A DNA stretch of 64,000 nucleotides from Streptomyces jumonjinensis (GCF_009600885.1 NZ_VCLA01000201.1:138811-202810); one strand, 5' to 3'. Positions 6,687-13,472 are shown, counted from the stretch's first letter. The notes: generated from the letters alone by a model not told the origin. Program-made: numbers and translations.

Positions 6687-6965
6687 ATGACCACAACTAC
6701 CGAGAGCCCGGGGGCCCACCTCGCGCTCGCCCAAGTGGTGCACGGCGAGCCCGCCGAGCCGATCGTGGAAGGACCGTTCTGCTCGCCCTCGTGCGCGGGT
6801 CTCGCCGTCGACCGGATCGCTGGCGGCATCGTCAAGCGGATGGGCGGCAACGCCGCCGTCCATCGCGACGCGGAGCAGCCCTTCGCCGCAGCCCTCACGC
6901 CCGACGGCCGGATCTGGGTCGTGCGGATCGTTCCGCCCGGCGAGGTGGCCCTCTGGCGCAGCTAA
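6687..6965 (+). CDS. Small hypothetical phage protein with a Cys pair
   Basis: Ninety-two residues from ATG 6687 with TTGGAGG at 6674-6680. I do not recognise the family. It has FCSPSCAGLAVDRIAGGIV near residues 30-48, a Cys-x3-Cys pair on a short helix, and a beta-rich C-terminus (AALTPDGRIWVVRIVPPGEVALW). It is transcribed directly from prophage promoter 2 and followed by motif B, so it is probably a separately controlled early gene. The two Cys could bind metal with partners or form a disulfide, but nothing else supports that. Confidence 0.6.
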   Translation: MTTTTESPGAHLALAQVVHGEPAEPIVEGPFCSPSCAGLAVDRIAGGIVKRMGGNAAVHRDAEQPFAAALTPDGRIWVVRIVPPGEVALWRS

Positions 6966-6976
6966 CGCGCACGAGA

Positions 6977-6997
6977 TAGGTCACACGATAGAAAACG
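6977..6997 (+). repeat. Conserved intergenic motif B, copy 2
   Basis: TAGGTCACACG followed by ATAGAAAACG, starting 12 bases after the preceding stop codon. It is the most divergent of the three copies. Confidence 0.55.
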
Positions 6998-7023
6998 GGC
7001 ATTGTGCGCCTGTTCGTTCCACC

Positions 7024-7034
7024 CCTCTTGGAGA
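7024..7034 (+). promoter_or_regulatory. Start-associated sequence, copy before the 205-residue gene
   Basis: CCTCTTGGAGA, then ACCAC and ATG 7040. Confidence 0.7.
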
Positions 7035-7039
7035 ACCAC

Positions 7040-7657
7040 ATGACCATCGCAGCCTTGCCGGATCACAACCGGCTCAACGACCCGCTGTGGCTCGGCCTCT
7101 TCCACGCCTACCGGGCCGTCATCCTCCCGCTGCGCCACAACGGATGGACCACCGACGTCGAGCTGTGCAGCGGCGAGTACCACGTCCGCGCCGACCTCGG
7201 CGATGGAACGGAGCTGATCATCGCCTCCGAGGGCGCGCTCCCCGCCGACCCGGCCGACGTCACCGGCTGGCTTGTACAGCGCCGGTCGACCGACGAGAAC
7301 GCCGACAGCCGCCACATGGTGTACGACTCCACCCCGGCCGGATCGCAGCGGCACCACGGAAACGCGCTTGTCCCCCTGTTCGCGCGCATCGACAAGCTGT
7401 ACGCGGCCAGGGGCTCTGACGGGTTGATCGTCTCCTCCTGCCACATCGCCCCCTACGGAGCGACCCACAAGCAGACCGCAGGCGTCCGCACCCCCGGCGC
7501 GGCCATCGCCCAGTACCTCACCTGGTCGGACCGGCTCGTCACGGAAGAGGGCTACCGCCACATCTGGGAGCGCCCCGACGACGAGGGCGACCCGCTCGGC
7601 GTGTTCGAGAGCGTCGGCCACATCACCACCGTCCGCGTCACACGCACCTGTGCGTGA
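7040..7657 (+). CDS. Hypothetical phage protein
   Basis: The protein has 205 residues. ATG 7040 is preferred over GTG 7004 because of the start-associated sequence. I do not recognise the family. The N-terminal half reads as a mixed alpha/beta domain (LFHAYRAVILPLRHNGWTTD, YHVRADLGDGTELIIASEGA, VTGWLVQRRST). A linker with several His residues follows, then a C-terminal part (ITTVRVTRT). No signal peptide, membrane segment or catalytic signature is seen. It lies between motif B and a tiny membrane peptide upstream of the C5-methyltransferase. Confidence 0.65.
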   Translation: MTIAALPDHNRLNDPLWLGLFHAYRAVILPLRHNGWTTDVELCSGEYHVRADLGDGTELIIASEGALPADPADVTGWLVQRRSTDENADSRHMVYDSTPAGSQRHHGNALVPLFARIDKLYAARGSDGLIVSSCHIAPYGATHKQTAGVRTPGAAIAQYLTWSDRLVTEEGYRHIWERPDDEGDPLGVFESVGHITTVRVTRTCA

Positions 7658-7696
7658 CCACCGCCGCGCGCCGCGCGCTCCCAGGAAGACAGGGCG

Positions 7697-7807
7697 GTGA
7701 CCTGGCTCCTGATCGTCTTGTGCGCCCTCGGCCTGGGGGCCTTCATCGCCCTCGGAGTCGAGGACAGCAGACACCACCGCGCGTCCCGCGCTCCTGACGA
7801 GTACTGA
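7697..7807 (+). CDS. 36-residue single-pass membrane peptide
   Basis: GTG 7697 with AGGAAG nearby (7683-7688) opens a 36-codon frame: MTWLLIVLCALGLGAFIALG is one membrane helix, followed by a charged tail rich in His, Arg, Asp and Glu. It fits tightly between a gene stop at 7657 and the hairpin at 7812-7844, which supports its being a real gene. Possible roles (small membrane regulator, superinfection exclusion) are guesses. Confidence 0.5.
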   Translation: MTWLLIVLCALGLGAFIALGVEDSRHHRASRAPDEY

Positions 7808-7811
7808 CCAC

Positions 7812-7844
7812 GGCCGCCCGGCCCGCCTGCCGGGCCGGGCGGCC
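7812..7844 (+). terminator. 14-bp intercistronic hairpin before the methyltransferase gene
   Basis: GGCCGCCCGGCCCG (7812-7825) pairs with CGGGCCGGGCGGCC (7831-7844). It is the longest stem of the nine prophage hairpins. Confidence 0.65.
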
Positions 7845-7849
7845 CCTCA

Positions 7850-7858
7850 CCTCTTGGA
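7850..7858 (+). promoter_or_regulatory. Start-associated sequence, variant copy before the methyltransferase gene
   Basis: CCTCTTGGAAGAGACCAC precedes ATG 7868. The insertion makes a small CTCTT/AAGAG self-complement absent from the other copies. Confidence 0.6.
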
Positions 7859-7867
7859 AGAGACCAC

Positions 7868-9364
7868 ATGCCCCGAACCATCCATCTGCTCTGCGGAGCA
7901 GGCGGAGACGCCACCGGACTGGCCGAAGCCGGGTTCGAACCCATCCTCGGCATCAACCACTACCAAGCCGCCGTCGACACCTTCGGGCTCAACCACCCCA
8001 CCGCCTCCGCGCGCTGCGCGGACATCCAGAACTACCCCATGCGCTGGCTCCCGAAGGCCCTCGTGATGTGGGCCTCCGTCATCTGCACCGAACTCAGCCC
8101 GGCCGGTGGGAGGAAGCGGCCCGTCCCCGCGCAGGACGCGCTGTTCGAGGAAGAGGAGCAGTGGCGCGAACTGCCGCCCGAGGCATTCGAGATGACCCGC
8201 GTGACGGCATGGTGCGTCCTGCGGGCCGCCGAAGCGAAAAGGTTCCCCTGCGTCGTCGTGGAGAACGTCGTCGAGTTCATCACCGACTGGCTGCTGTTCC
8301 CCGAGTGGATCCGGGCGATGAAGAAGCTGGGCTACCGCGCCCAGATCGTCTCGGTGTCCTCCGCGCACATCGGGTCCGAGACCAACCCGTACGCACCGCA
8401 GTGGCGCGACCGGGTCTACATCGTGTTCACCCTCACCACGATCGCCCGGCCCGATCTCGCGCCGCGCCCGCTGGCGTACTGCGTCGCGTGCGGAAGGAAC
8501 GTCAACGCCCGGCAGAGCTGGCGGGACCCGAAGGTCCGCGTCGGCAAGTACGCGCAGCAGTACGACTACCGGTGTCCGTCCACCCGGTGCGGGCACGCCC
8601 TGGTGGAGCCGTACGTCCGTCCCGCCTCCGACGTGATCCTCTGGGACGACATCGGCCAGCGCATCGGAGACCGCGCCCGGCCCCTGGTGCCGAACACCAT
8701 GCGGCGGATCGCGACCGGGCTCGCCAGGTTCCCCTACGAGCCGAGCGTCATCACCCTCAGCCACGGCAAGGACGGAACCAGCCGGGCGTTCGATCCGCGG
8801 GCGCGACCCCTGCCGACGCGGACGGCCAAACTGGGCGAGGGCCTGCTGTGCCCGGTCGGCGGGTCGTGGAACGACACCCCGACCAGCGTGGACGCGCCCC
8901 TGCGCACCCGTACGACCCGCGAGAGCGAGGCCCTGGTCACGATCGCGCCGCGCCCGTTCATCGTGGAGTTCCGCAACAACTGTGATGCCGCCCCGGTGGA
9001 CAACCCCGTCAGCACGGTGAGCACCGCCCGGCATCACGGCCTCGTCGTTCCCGACGGCATCGCGCGGGACCGGGCTCTGAACACGCTGGTCATCCCGTAC
9101 CGCAAGAGCGCGACGCGGACGGCCGCCGAGCCGCTGCACACCCTGGCGACCCGCGACTCGGCCGCCGTGGTCCGCAGCGCCCCCAGCATCGAGGACTGCT
9201 ACTTCCGGATGCTCCACCCCAGGGAACAGCTGTCGGCACAGCGGTTCCCGGAGGACTACCAGGTCGTCGGCTCCCGGGCCGCCCAGACGATGCAGGCCGG
9301 CAACGCCGTCAGCGTCAACGTCGCCCGATGGATCGGCGACCGCCTCAAGCCCGTACTCGCCTGA
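7868..9364 (+). CDS. Phage DNA (cytosine-5) methyltransferase
   Basis: The protein (498 residues) should transfer methyl from AdoMet to cytosine C5, probably protecting phage DNA from host restriction. Motif I is HLLCGAGGDATGLAEAGF (about 6-23). The catalytic loop is WASVICTELSPAGG with C73, where the usual Pro before Cys is Ile. Motif VI is VVVENVVEF, motif VIII is PQWRDRVYIVF and motif X is TMQAGNAVSVNVARW. The target-recognition part contains a zinc-ribbon-like pattern (YCVACGRN, then YRCPSTRCGH) and several PLxTxT-type repeats (PLPTRTAK, PLRTRTTRE, PVSTVSTARHHG, PLHTLATRD), which I recall from phage C5-methylases. No partner restriction enzyme is adjacent, so it is an orphan enzyme. Confidence 0.9.
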   Translation: MPRTIHLLCGAGGDATGLAEAGFEPILGINHYQAAVDTFGLNHPTASARCADIQNYPMRWLPKALVMWASVICTELSPAGGRKRPVPAQDALFEEEEQWRELPPEAFEMTRVTAWCVLRAAEAKRFPCVVVENVVEFITDWLLFPEWIRAMKKLGYRAQIVSVSSAHIGSETNPYAPQWRDRVYIVFTLTTIARPDLAPRPLAYCVACGRNVNARQSWRDPKVRVGKYAQQYDYRCPSTRCGHALVEPYVRPASDVILWDDIGQRIGDRARPLVPNTMRRIATGLARFPYEPSVITLSHGKDGTSRAFDPRARPLPTRTAKLGEGLLCPVGGSWNDTPTSVDAPLRTRTTRESEALVTIAPRPFIVEFRNNCDAAPVDNPVSTVSTARHHGLVVPDGIARDRALNTLVIPYRKSATRTAAEPLHTLATRDSAAVVRSAPSIEDCYFRMLHPREQLSAQRFPEDYQVVGSRAAQTMQAGNAVSVNVARWIGDRLKPVLA

Positions 9365-9400
9365 CCCATCCACCCCCGAAGAAGAAGGGAAACCCCTGCC

Positions 9401-10138
9401 ATGACACCCGCCGCACAAGACCAGTTGACCATCCTCTGCGAGCAGCGCGAGGAACTGGAGGCCGAGCGCCTGCGCATCGAGAAGGCGTACTGCCTCGCGG
9501 TGCTCGACCACATCGCCGCGAAGATCCGTGCCGCCTGCCCCGAAGCGGTCTACGTGTCCTTCGCCTTCTACAGCTCCCGCACCCTCGACCTGCACAGCAT
9601 CCTCGGCGCGCAGCCCAGCCCGCTGGGAACGTGCCCCGAACTGTGGGACAACCGAGGCGGGGAGGATGAGGATCCGCTCGACTGCATCGCGGACCAGATC
9701 GAGTTCGACATACAAACCGCGCTCGCCCCCCATCAATCCCCGGCATGGGCCTCCGTGCGGCGCAACACGGCGAGCGACGGCAACAGCTGGCTGCTGGAGC
9801 TCCCGCCGACGGACCGAGCGGTGCGTGTCGCACAACTGGTCCGCGAGCATCACCCTGATGCGACCGCAGTCGTCGTGGACGGCCGCGCAGCCGGTGGCCG
9901 CGTTATCGAGATCATCGAAGGTGTCTCCGAGGACGGCACCGAGATCCGCACAGCACGACGCCGATGGACGGCCGAGTGCGACGACACGCTGACCCGCCTG
10001 GTAGGGCAGATGTTCGCCCTCCCGGCCCTGGCCGACCAGCATCTCGTGTCGGCCCATGGCCAGTACGCGCACCCGTACCCGTACGGCACCCGCACCAGCG
10101 ACCAGGTGCGCCTGCTGCCGCTGCCGCCGAGCCCGTAG
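9401..10138 (+). CDS. Hypothetical phage protein with N-terminal coiled coil
   Basis: The protein has 245 residues from ATG 9401, 37 bases after the methyltransferase. I do not recognise it. Residues about 5-45 (LCEQREELEAERLRIEKAYC) form a coiled coil. The centre is acidic (NRGGEDEDPLDCIADQIEFD) and a beta-rich segment follows (ATAVVVDGRAAGGRVIEIIE, GTEIRTARRRW). The C-terminus is His/Tyr/Pro rich. A link to DNA modification is suggested only by its position. Confidence 0.6.
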   Translation: MTPAAQDQLTILCEQREELEAERLRIEKAYCLAVLDHIAAKIRAACPEAVYVSFAFYSSRTLDLHSILGAQPSPLGTCPELWDNRGGEDEDPLDCIADQIEFDIQTALAPHQSPAWASVRRNTASDGNSWLLELPPTDRAVRVAQLVREHHPDATAVVVDGRAAGGRVIEIIEGVSEDGTEIRTARRRWTAECDDTLTRLVGQMFALPALADQHLVSAHGQYAHPYPYGTRTSDQVRLLPLPPSP

Positions 10139-10157
10139 CCCGCCGAGGAGATCGCTC

Positions 10158-10595
10158 ATGAGCGGCACTGAGTGGGTTCGCGGAGCACTGTGCGCCGGAG
10201 ACACGCGCTTCACACCCGACGGCGCGACCGAGGACTCACTCAGGGCCCCGGCCGTCCGCGACCTCCTGACGGTCTGCGAAGCCTGCCCCTTCCGGTCGAG
10301 GTGCGTCGCTCTCGTGTTGCCAAGGCATTCGCGGTTCGACGGCGTCTGCGGCGGACGGCTGTGGCTCGACGGCCGGGTCCTCGACACCTGCGCGGGAGCC
10401 CGGCAGAGCGAACTCACCGAAGAGGCAAGCCCCATCACCCACGGCACCGAGGCCGGGGCCCGCGCCCACAACCGGCGCGGGGAGACCGCCTGCCGCTGGT
10501 GCAAGGAGGCCGGACGCCTCGCCCAGCGGGAACGACGCCGGCGCAAGCGAGCGGCGGACCAAACCAATCCCACCCACACCAAGGAGAAGAAATGA
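10158..10595 (+). CDS. WhiB-like iron-sulfur transcription factor with extra zinc-knuckle-like tail
   Basis: The protein (145 residues) has the four Wbl cysteines in correct spacing: C12 (ALCAG), then CEACPFRSRC (C40, C43, C49), ligands of a 4Fe-4S cluster. The turn that normally reads G(V/I)WGG is GVCGG here. Wbl proteins bind the housekeeping sigma factor or DNA; phage Wbl proteins can alter host transcription and exclude related phages. The C-terminal half adds GTEAGARAHNRRGETACRWCKEA, a His-Cys-Cys module I recall from many actinophage proteins, and a strongly basic end (RRRRKRAA) likely to contact DNA. Its stop overlaps the next start (ATGA), so the two genes are translationally coupled. 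Confidence 0.85.
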   Translation: MSGTEWVRGALCAGDTRFTPDGATEDSLRAPAVRDLLTVCEACPFRSRCVALVLPRHSRFDGVCGGRLWLDGRVLDTCAGARQSELTEEASPITHGTEAGARAHNRRGETACRWCKEAGRLAQRERRRRKRAADQTNPTHTKEKK

Positions 10596-11413
10596 TCACC
10601 ATTGAGGCCGACGCCCTGTTGGCCATCCTCGACAAGACGATGCCCCACCGCGCAGGCGAGGACGACACCCCCGCCGAGCTGGATGTGGTCATCCTCGACT
10701 GCACCCGCGGGTATCTCCACGCCGTCGTCCGGGGCAGCCGGACCCTCGCGGTGGCGCGGACCCCGATCCGCGGGGGCCGGTGGATGGCGCCGCTGGATTA
10801 CGCCGACGCCCTCGCCCTGCGCAGCTGGCTGGAGTCCTGCGCCACCGTCCGGCTGGACTACGACATGACGAGCGGGCTGCCCCGGCTCCACTTCATGGAG
10901 GGGGCCGCCGAGTTCGCCGTGCCGGTGGCCGCGCACGCGGCACCGGTGCCGTGGCGCGAGGTACTGGGGCAGCTGGGCCGGTGCGCGGACGGCTCCTGGG
11001 GCCAGGGGAGCAGGCCCGTCCGGCTCAGCTCCGAGGACCTGGTGCTGTGGGAGCACGCCGACGCCGAACTCGACTTCCACCCCCTCGGCAGCGGCCTCGG
11101 GTTCTTGGTGTCGGCACCCGACTTCCGGGGCTTCCAGATGGTGCTGGACGTCCCGGCCGAGCCGCAGCAGTTCACGAAGCCGTGGATCTCTTCCCTTCGG
11201 ACGGGGTCCTTCCTCTACCAGGGGAAGCTGTACGAGGTGGGCGCTCACTACGTCGACGTCCTGGGCCACAGGTGGCTCATGCCGACGAAGCCCGCTCCGG
11301 GCCAGGAGCCGAAGGCCGTCTCGGCCGATGTCTCCACCGCGGCGCTGCCGTTGGGCGTCGTGCTCGCCGTGGCCGGGCCGCTGGCCCCGGTAAGCGACTT
11401 CCTCTCTTTCTAG
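10592..11413 (+). CDS. Sliding-clamp-like (DnaN-like) phage protein, tentative
   Basis: The protein has 273 residues with a 4-base overlap to the WhiB-like gene. The order of strands and helices (YLHAVVRGSRTLAVARTPI, WMAPLDYADALALRSWL, TVRLDYD, FAVPVAAHAAPVPWREVL, RPVRLSSEDLVLW, LGFLVSAPDFRGFQMVL) resembles short DnaN-like clamps I recall from actinophages, including a DFxGxxM motif near the end of the fold. About 50 further residues after this, ending in a hydrophobic stretch (ALPLGVVLAVAGPLAPVSDF), are not expected of a clamp. If correct, it would tether a DNA polymerase, but no polymerase gene is in the window. The assignment is a fold-level guess. Confidence 0.4.
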   Translation: MITIEADALLAILDKTMPHRAGEDDTPAELDVVILDCTRGYLHAVVRGSRTLAVARTPIRGGRWMAPLDYADALALRSWLESCATVRLDYDMTSGLPRLHFMEGAAEFAVPVAAHAAPVPWREVLGQLGRCADGSWGQGSRPVRLSSEDLVLWEHADAELDFHPLGSGLGFLVSAPDFRGFQMVLDVPAEPQQFTKPWISSLRTGSFLYQGKLYEVGAHYVDVLGHRWLMPTKPAPGQEPKAVSADVSTAALPLGVVLAVAGPLAPVSDFLSF

Positions 11414-11414
11414 A

Positions 11415-11435
11415 TAGGTCACCTCATTGAAATCG
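11415..11435 (+). repeat. Conserved intergenic motif B, copy 3
   Basis: TAGGTCACCTC followed by ATTGAAATCG, beginning one base after the preceding stop codon. Between here and the HU gene at 11583 there is no convincing gene. Although the frame stays open from 11427, that part reads as Pro/Gly-rich noncoding DNA. Confidence 0.6.
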
Positions 11436-11582
11436 TTCAGTGAACTCCTGGGTGGTCACCCAGGCCGGGAGCCCGCCGACTCCGTCGATCTCCCCGGCCT
11501 GGGACTCAACCCCCTGCCCGCCGCATGGCGGGCCCGCCCCGGCGGGTCCACGCCGCCCTCACCCCGAAGGGATCACTCCGCA

Positions 11583-11915
11583 GTGAACAAGGCCCAGCTC
11601 ATCGAGGCTGTCGCCACCAGGTCCGCCAGCCGCGCGGAGGCGGTGCGCGCCGTGGAGAACGTGCTCGACGTCATCGTCCGCACGGTCGCCGGCGGCGAGG
11701 CCGTCTCCGTCACCGGCTTTGGCACGCTCGTGCCCCGGCGTGTCCCGGCCCGTCAGGGCCGGAACCCGCAGACCGGCCAGCGGGTCATGATCTCCGCTTC
11801 CCGCGTCGTGCGCTTCCGTCCCGGCGTGCGGTTCCAGGACCTCGTCTCCGGACGCCGCCCCATGCCCGAGTCCGGCAACTGCATCCAGAAGGACCCCAAG
11901 CAGAGCCGCCCGTAG
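11583..11915 (+). CDS. HU-family DNA-binding protein
   Basis: The protein has 110 residues from GTG 11583. MNKAQLIEAVATRSASRAEAV starts the helical dimer body, and GFGTLVPRRVPARQGRNPQT with TGQRVMISASRVVRFRPG is the HU/IHF signature and DNA-clasping arm. It bends or compacts DNA. In a phage it may assist the origin, recombination or packaging. It has a short extra C-terminus (SGRRPMPESGNCIQKDPKQSRP) and lacks the long Lys-Ala tail of the chromosomal Streptomyces HupS. The 168 bases upstream carry motif B and no recognisable -35/-10 pair. Confidence 0.9.
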   Translation: MNKAQLIEAVATRSASRAEAVRAVENVLDVIVRTVAGGEAVSVTGFGTLVPRRVPARQGRNPQTGQRVMISASRVVRFRPGVRFQDLVSGRRPMPESGNCIQKDPKQSRP

Positions 11916-11927
11916 CCGCCATCGACA

Positions 11928-11959
11928 GCCGCCGCCCCGGATCGCCCCGGGGCGGCGGC
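11928..11959 (+). terminator. 13-bp intercistronic hairpin after the HU gene
   Basis: GCCGCCGCCCCGG (11928-11940) pairs with CCGGGGCGGCGGC (11947-11959). Confidence 0.6.
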
Positions 11960-11974
11960 CGAAGGGAAACGCAC

Positions 11975-12463
11975 ATGAACAGCAACAACTCCGTCGGGGT
12001 CGAGGTCGAGACCACCGCGCAGTGGCTGGAGGGCCGGGCCGCGCACGGCGCCGCAAGCCTCCTGCGCCGGGTCGCCCGCCAGCGCGACGACGCCCTGCGC
12101 CAGCTCTCCGCCAGCGGCGACGTACGGGAGCGGTCGGCCAGTCCGGCCACCGCCGACCTGGACACCGCCGCTGAGGCCGCGATGCTGCGCACCGATCTGG
12201 CCCGTCTCCAAGCCCTGGCCGAACGAGCGGGCTGGGTCGCGGACTCCGGGCCGAAGCGGCTGTGGCGGTGGCGCGACGGATGGTGGGAGCTGGGGCACCG
12301 CAAGAAGGACCAGCGGGACGGCTACCCCGACACCGGCTGGTACCTGTGGGGCCCGACCGGCAGCTACGACGGCGAGTGGGTGGCCACCCACAAGGCCGAC
12401 GCCATGGTGGACGCCGACCGCCTCATCACCCAGCACCTCACGCCTGCGGAGGCACGCAGGTGA
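11975..12463 (+). CDS. Hypothetical phage protein with coiled coil and Trp-rich C-terminal domain
   Basis: The protein has 162 residues with AAGGGAAA before ATG 11975. I do not recognise the family. Residues about 10-95 are helical and Ala/Arg/Leu rich (SLLRRVARQRDDALRQL, TDLARLQALAERAGWV). Residues about 96-150 are rich in Trp, Tyr and Gly (RLWRWRDGWWELGHRK, TGWYLWGPTGSYDGEWVATH), suggesting a small beta sheet. Its stop overlaps a possible 33-codon gene (GTGA). Confidence 0.6.
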   Translation: MNSNNSVGVEVETTAQWLEGRAAHGAASLLRRVARQRDDALRQLSASGDVRERSASPATADLDTAAEAAMLRTDLARLQALAERAGWVADSGPKRLWRWRDGWWELGHRKKDQRDGYPDTGWYLWGPTGSYDGEWVATHKADAMVDADRLITQHLTPAEARR

Positions 12464-12561
12464 ACGAGCAGATCGAAGTTCCGCCGCGAGCTGCCGATGG
12501 CGGAGGTCATCCGCCGTGCCGGTGGGGCGGCATGGCCACGCCGCACGCCGCCGCGAATTAG
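12460..12561 (+). CDS. Possible 33-residue peptide, translationally coupled
   Basis: GTG 12460 overlaps the preceding stop (GTGA), and GGAGG lies about eight bases upstream. The frame gives 33 residues (MNEQIEVPPRAADGGGHPPC, then a Trp, several Gly and an Ala-rich end). The composition is uninformative, so only the overlap and ribosome site support it. Confidence 0.35.
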   Translation: MNEQIEVPPRAADGGGHPPCRWGGMATPHAAAN

Positions 12562-12607
12562 GCACAGAAATTCCTGAATTCAATTCGCATTTCGATTTCC
12601 GTAAAAC

Positions 12608-12635
12608 TTGAATTGGTGGTATTTGCCACTAAGAT
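12608..12635 (+). promoter_or_regulatory. Prophage promoter 3 of the TAAGATATA family, in an AT-rich island
   Basis: TTGAAT (12608-12613), 16 bases, TAAGAT (12630-12635) within GCCACTAAGATATAAGTAAG. It lies in an AT-rich island (about 12550-12680) that contrasts with the GC-rich surroundings. A leader hairpin ATTCGG-AAACA-CCGAAT (12647-12663) and AGGAG (12671-12675) follow. Confidence 0.65.
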
Positions 12636-12682
12636 ATAAGTAAGGAATTCGGAAACACCGAATCGGAATCAGGAGAAAAGAA

Positions 12683-12766
12683 ATGCCCCCCTGCCCGTGC
12701 GAATGCAACAACGGCGGCTTCTGTGGAGGCTGCGGTCACGCCGGATGCGGCGGTCGACAGCGATAG
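12683..12766 (+). CDS. 27-residue cysteine-rich microprotein (six Cys, one His)
   Basis: The frame from ATG 12683 reads MPPCPCECNNGGFCGGCGHA then GCGGRQR. Cysteines are at 4, 6, 8, 14, 17 and 22 and His at 19, with the rest mostly Gly, Pro and polar residues. Its own promoter, a leader hairpin, a good ribosome site (AGGAG, seven-base spacer) and a terminator-like hairpin right after the stop all mark it as a real gene despite its size. The spacing suggests metal binding (zinc or a cluster) rather than an enzyme; a disulfide-rich secreted peptide is less likely because no signal sequence exists. It is too short for ordinary gene callers. The function is unknown. Confidence 0.65.
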   Translation: MPPCPCECNNGGFCGGCGHAGCGGRQR

Positions 12767-12771
12767 GCCCC

Positions 12772-12799
12772 GTGCCCCCGGCCCGCTGGCCGGGGGCAC
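12772..12799 (+). terminator. 12-bp hairpin after the cysteine-rich microprotein gene
   Basis: GTGCCCCCGGCC (12772-12783), loop CGCT, GGCCGGGGGCAC (12788-12799). Confidence 0.65.
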
Positions 12800-12816
12800 C
12801 CCCACCTCAAGCGCGT

Positions 12817-12827
12817 CCTCTTGGAGA
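12817..12827 (+). promoter_or_regulatory. Start-associated sequence, copy before the 210-residue gene
   Basis: CCTCTTGGAGA, then CCAACC and ATG 12834. Confidence 0.7.
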
Positions 12828-12833
12828 CCAACC

Positions 12834-13466
12834 ATGCAATTCAGTCGAGGCGTTCAAATCCTCTCCGAACAACTGGGACTTGACCCGCAGTTCGTCGCCC
12901 GCGCCGTCCCCATAGCCGAGCAGATGAAACCGGAGGTACGCGCCGCCCACTTCGGCCACCTGGCCGACTGGCAGGTCACCCAACTTTCCGAACGGAACCA
13001 CGACCTCTACACCGTCGTCGTGGCCAACCTGGCCATGCGGCTCGCGGGCCGCAGGGACGACGCCCTGCTCCTCATGGACATCTACAAGGCCAGCACCGGC
13101 ACCGCCGCCCACCGCCCGCTCATTCGGCCCGGAGTCGGCGCGCGCCCGTGGAACCACGACCACCGGCGCGTCCAGGACGCCGTCCGCATCCTCACCGCAG
13201 CGGGCCTCCCGCCGATCCACACGGACGGCCAGCAGGTCCACAAGCCCGGCTTCGAGGTCCTGCCCGACTGCCCGGACCTGCCCGGATGGATCTTCATCAA
13301 CCCCGACCCCGAGGCCGAACAGCGCACCGGGTTCGCCGGCGGCCGAAACGGCTACCTCGCCGTCATGCACTGGGCCGGATGGCCCATCCTCACCGACCCC
13401 ATGCCGCACGGTCTGTGGGCCGTCTGCCACCCCGACCACCGGAACAACCCCTTCCCCCCGTCCTGA
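12834..13466 (+). CDS. Hypothetical phage protein
   Basis: The protein has 210 residues; the start is fixed by the start-associated sequence. The N-terminal 85 residues look helical (ILSEQLGLDPQFVARAVPIA, MKPEVRAAHFGHLADWQVTQ, LYTVVVANLAMRLAGR). The C-terminal part has many Pro, His and Trp residues (PIHTDGQQVHKPGFEV, GYLAVMHWAGWPI, HGLWAVCHPDHRNNPF). I do not recognise a domain. No membrane segment is seen. It sits between the microprotein and a 100-residue helical protein. Confidence 0.6.
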   Translation: MQFSRGVQILSEQLGLDPQFVARAVPIAEQMKPEVRAAHFGHLADWQVTQLSERNHDLYTVVVANLAMRLAGRRDDALLLMDIYKASTGTAAHRPLIRPGVGARPWNHDHRRVQDAVRILTAAGLPPIHTDGQQVHKPGFEVLPDCPDLPGWIFINPDPEAEQRTGFAGGRNGYLAVMHWAGWPILTDPMPHGLWAVCHPDHRNNPFPPS

Positions 13467-13472
13467 CCCCGC

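Noticed and set aside
7847..11422. A 1191-codon open frame on the minus strand
   Set aside because: It is antisense to the methyltransferase, WhiB-like and clamp-like genes, is low-complexity Gly/Arg/Val, and has no ribosome site; it is a shadow of GC-rich third codon positions.
3078..11435. Motif B as a sigma-70 promoter with TAGGTC as -10
   Set aside because: No -35-like hexamer is found 16-18 bases upstream of any copy, on either strand.
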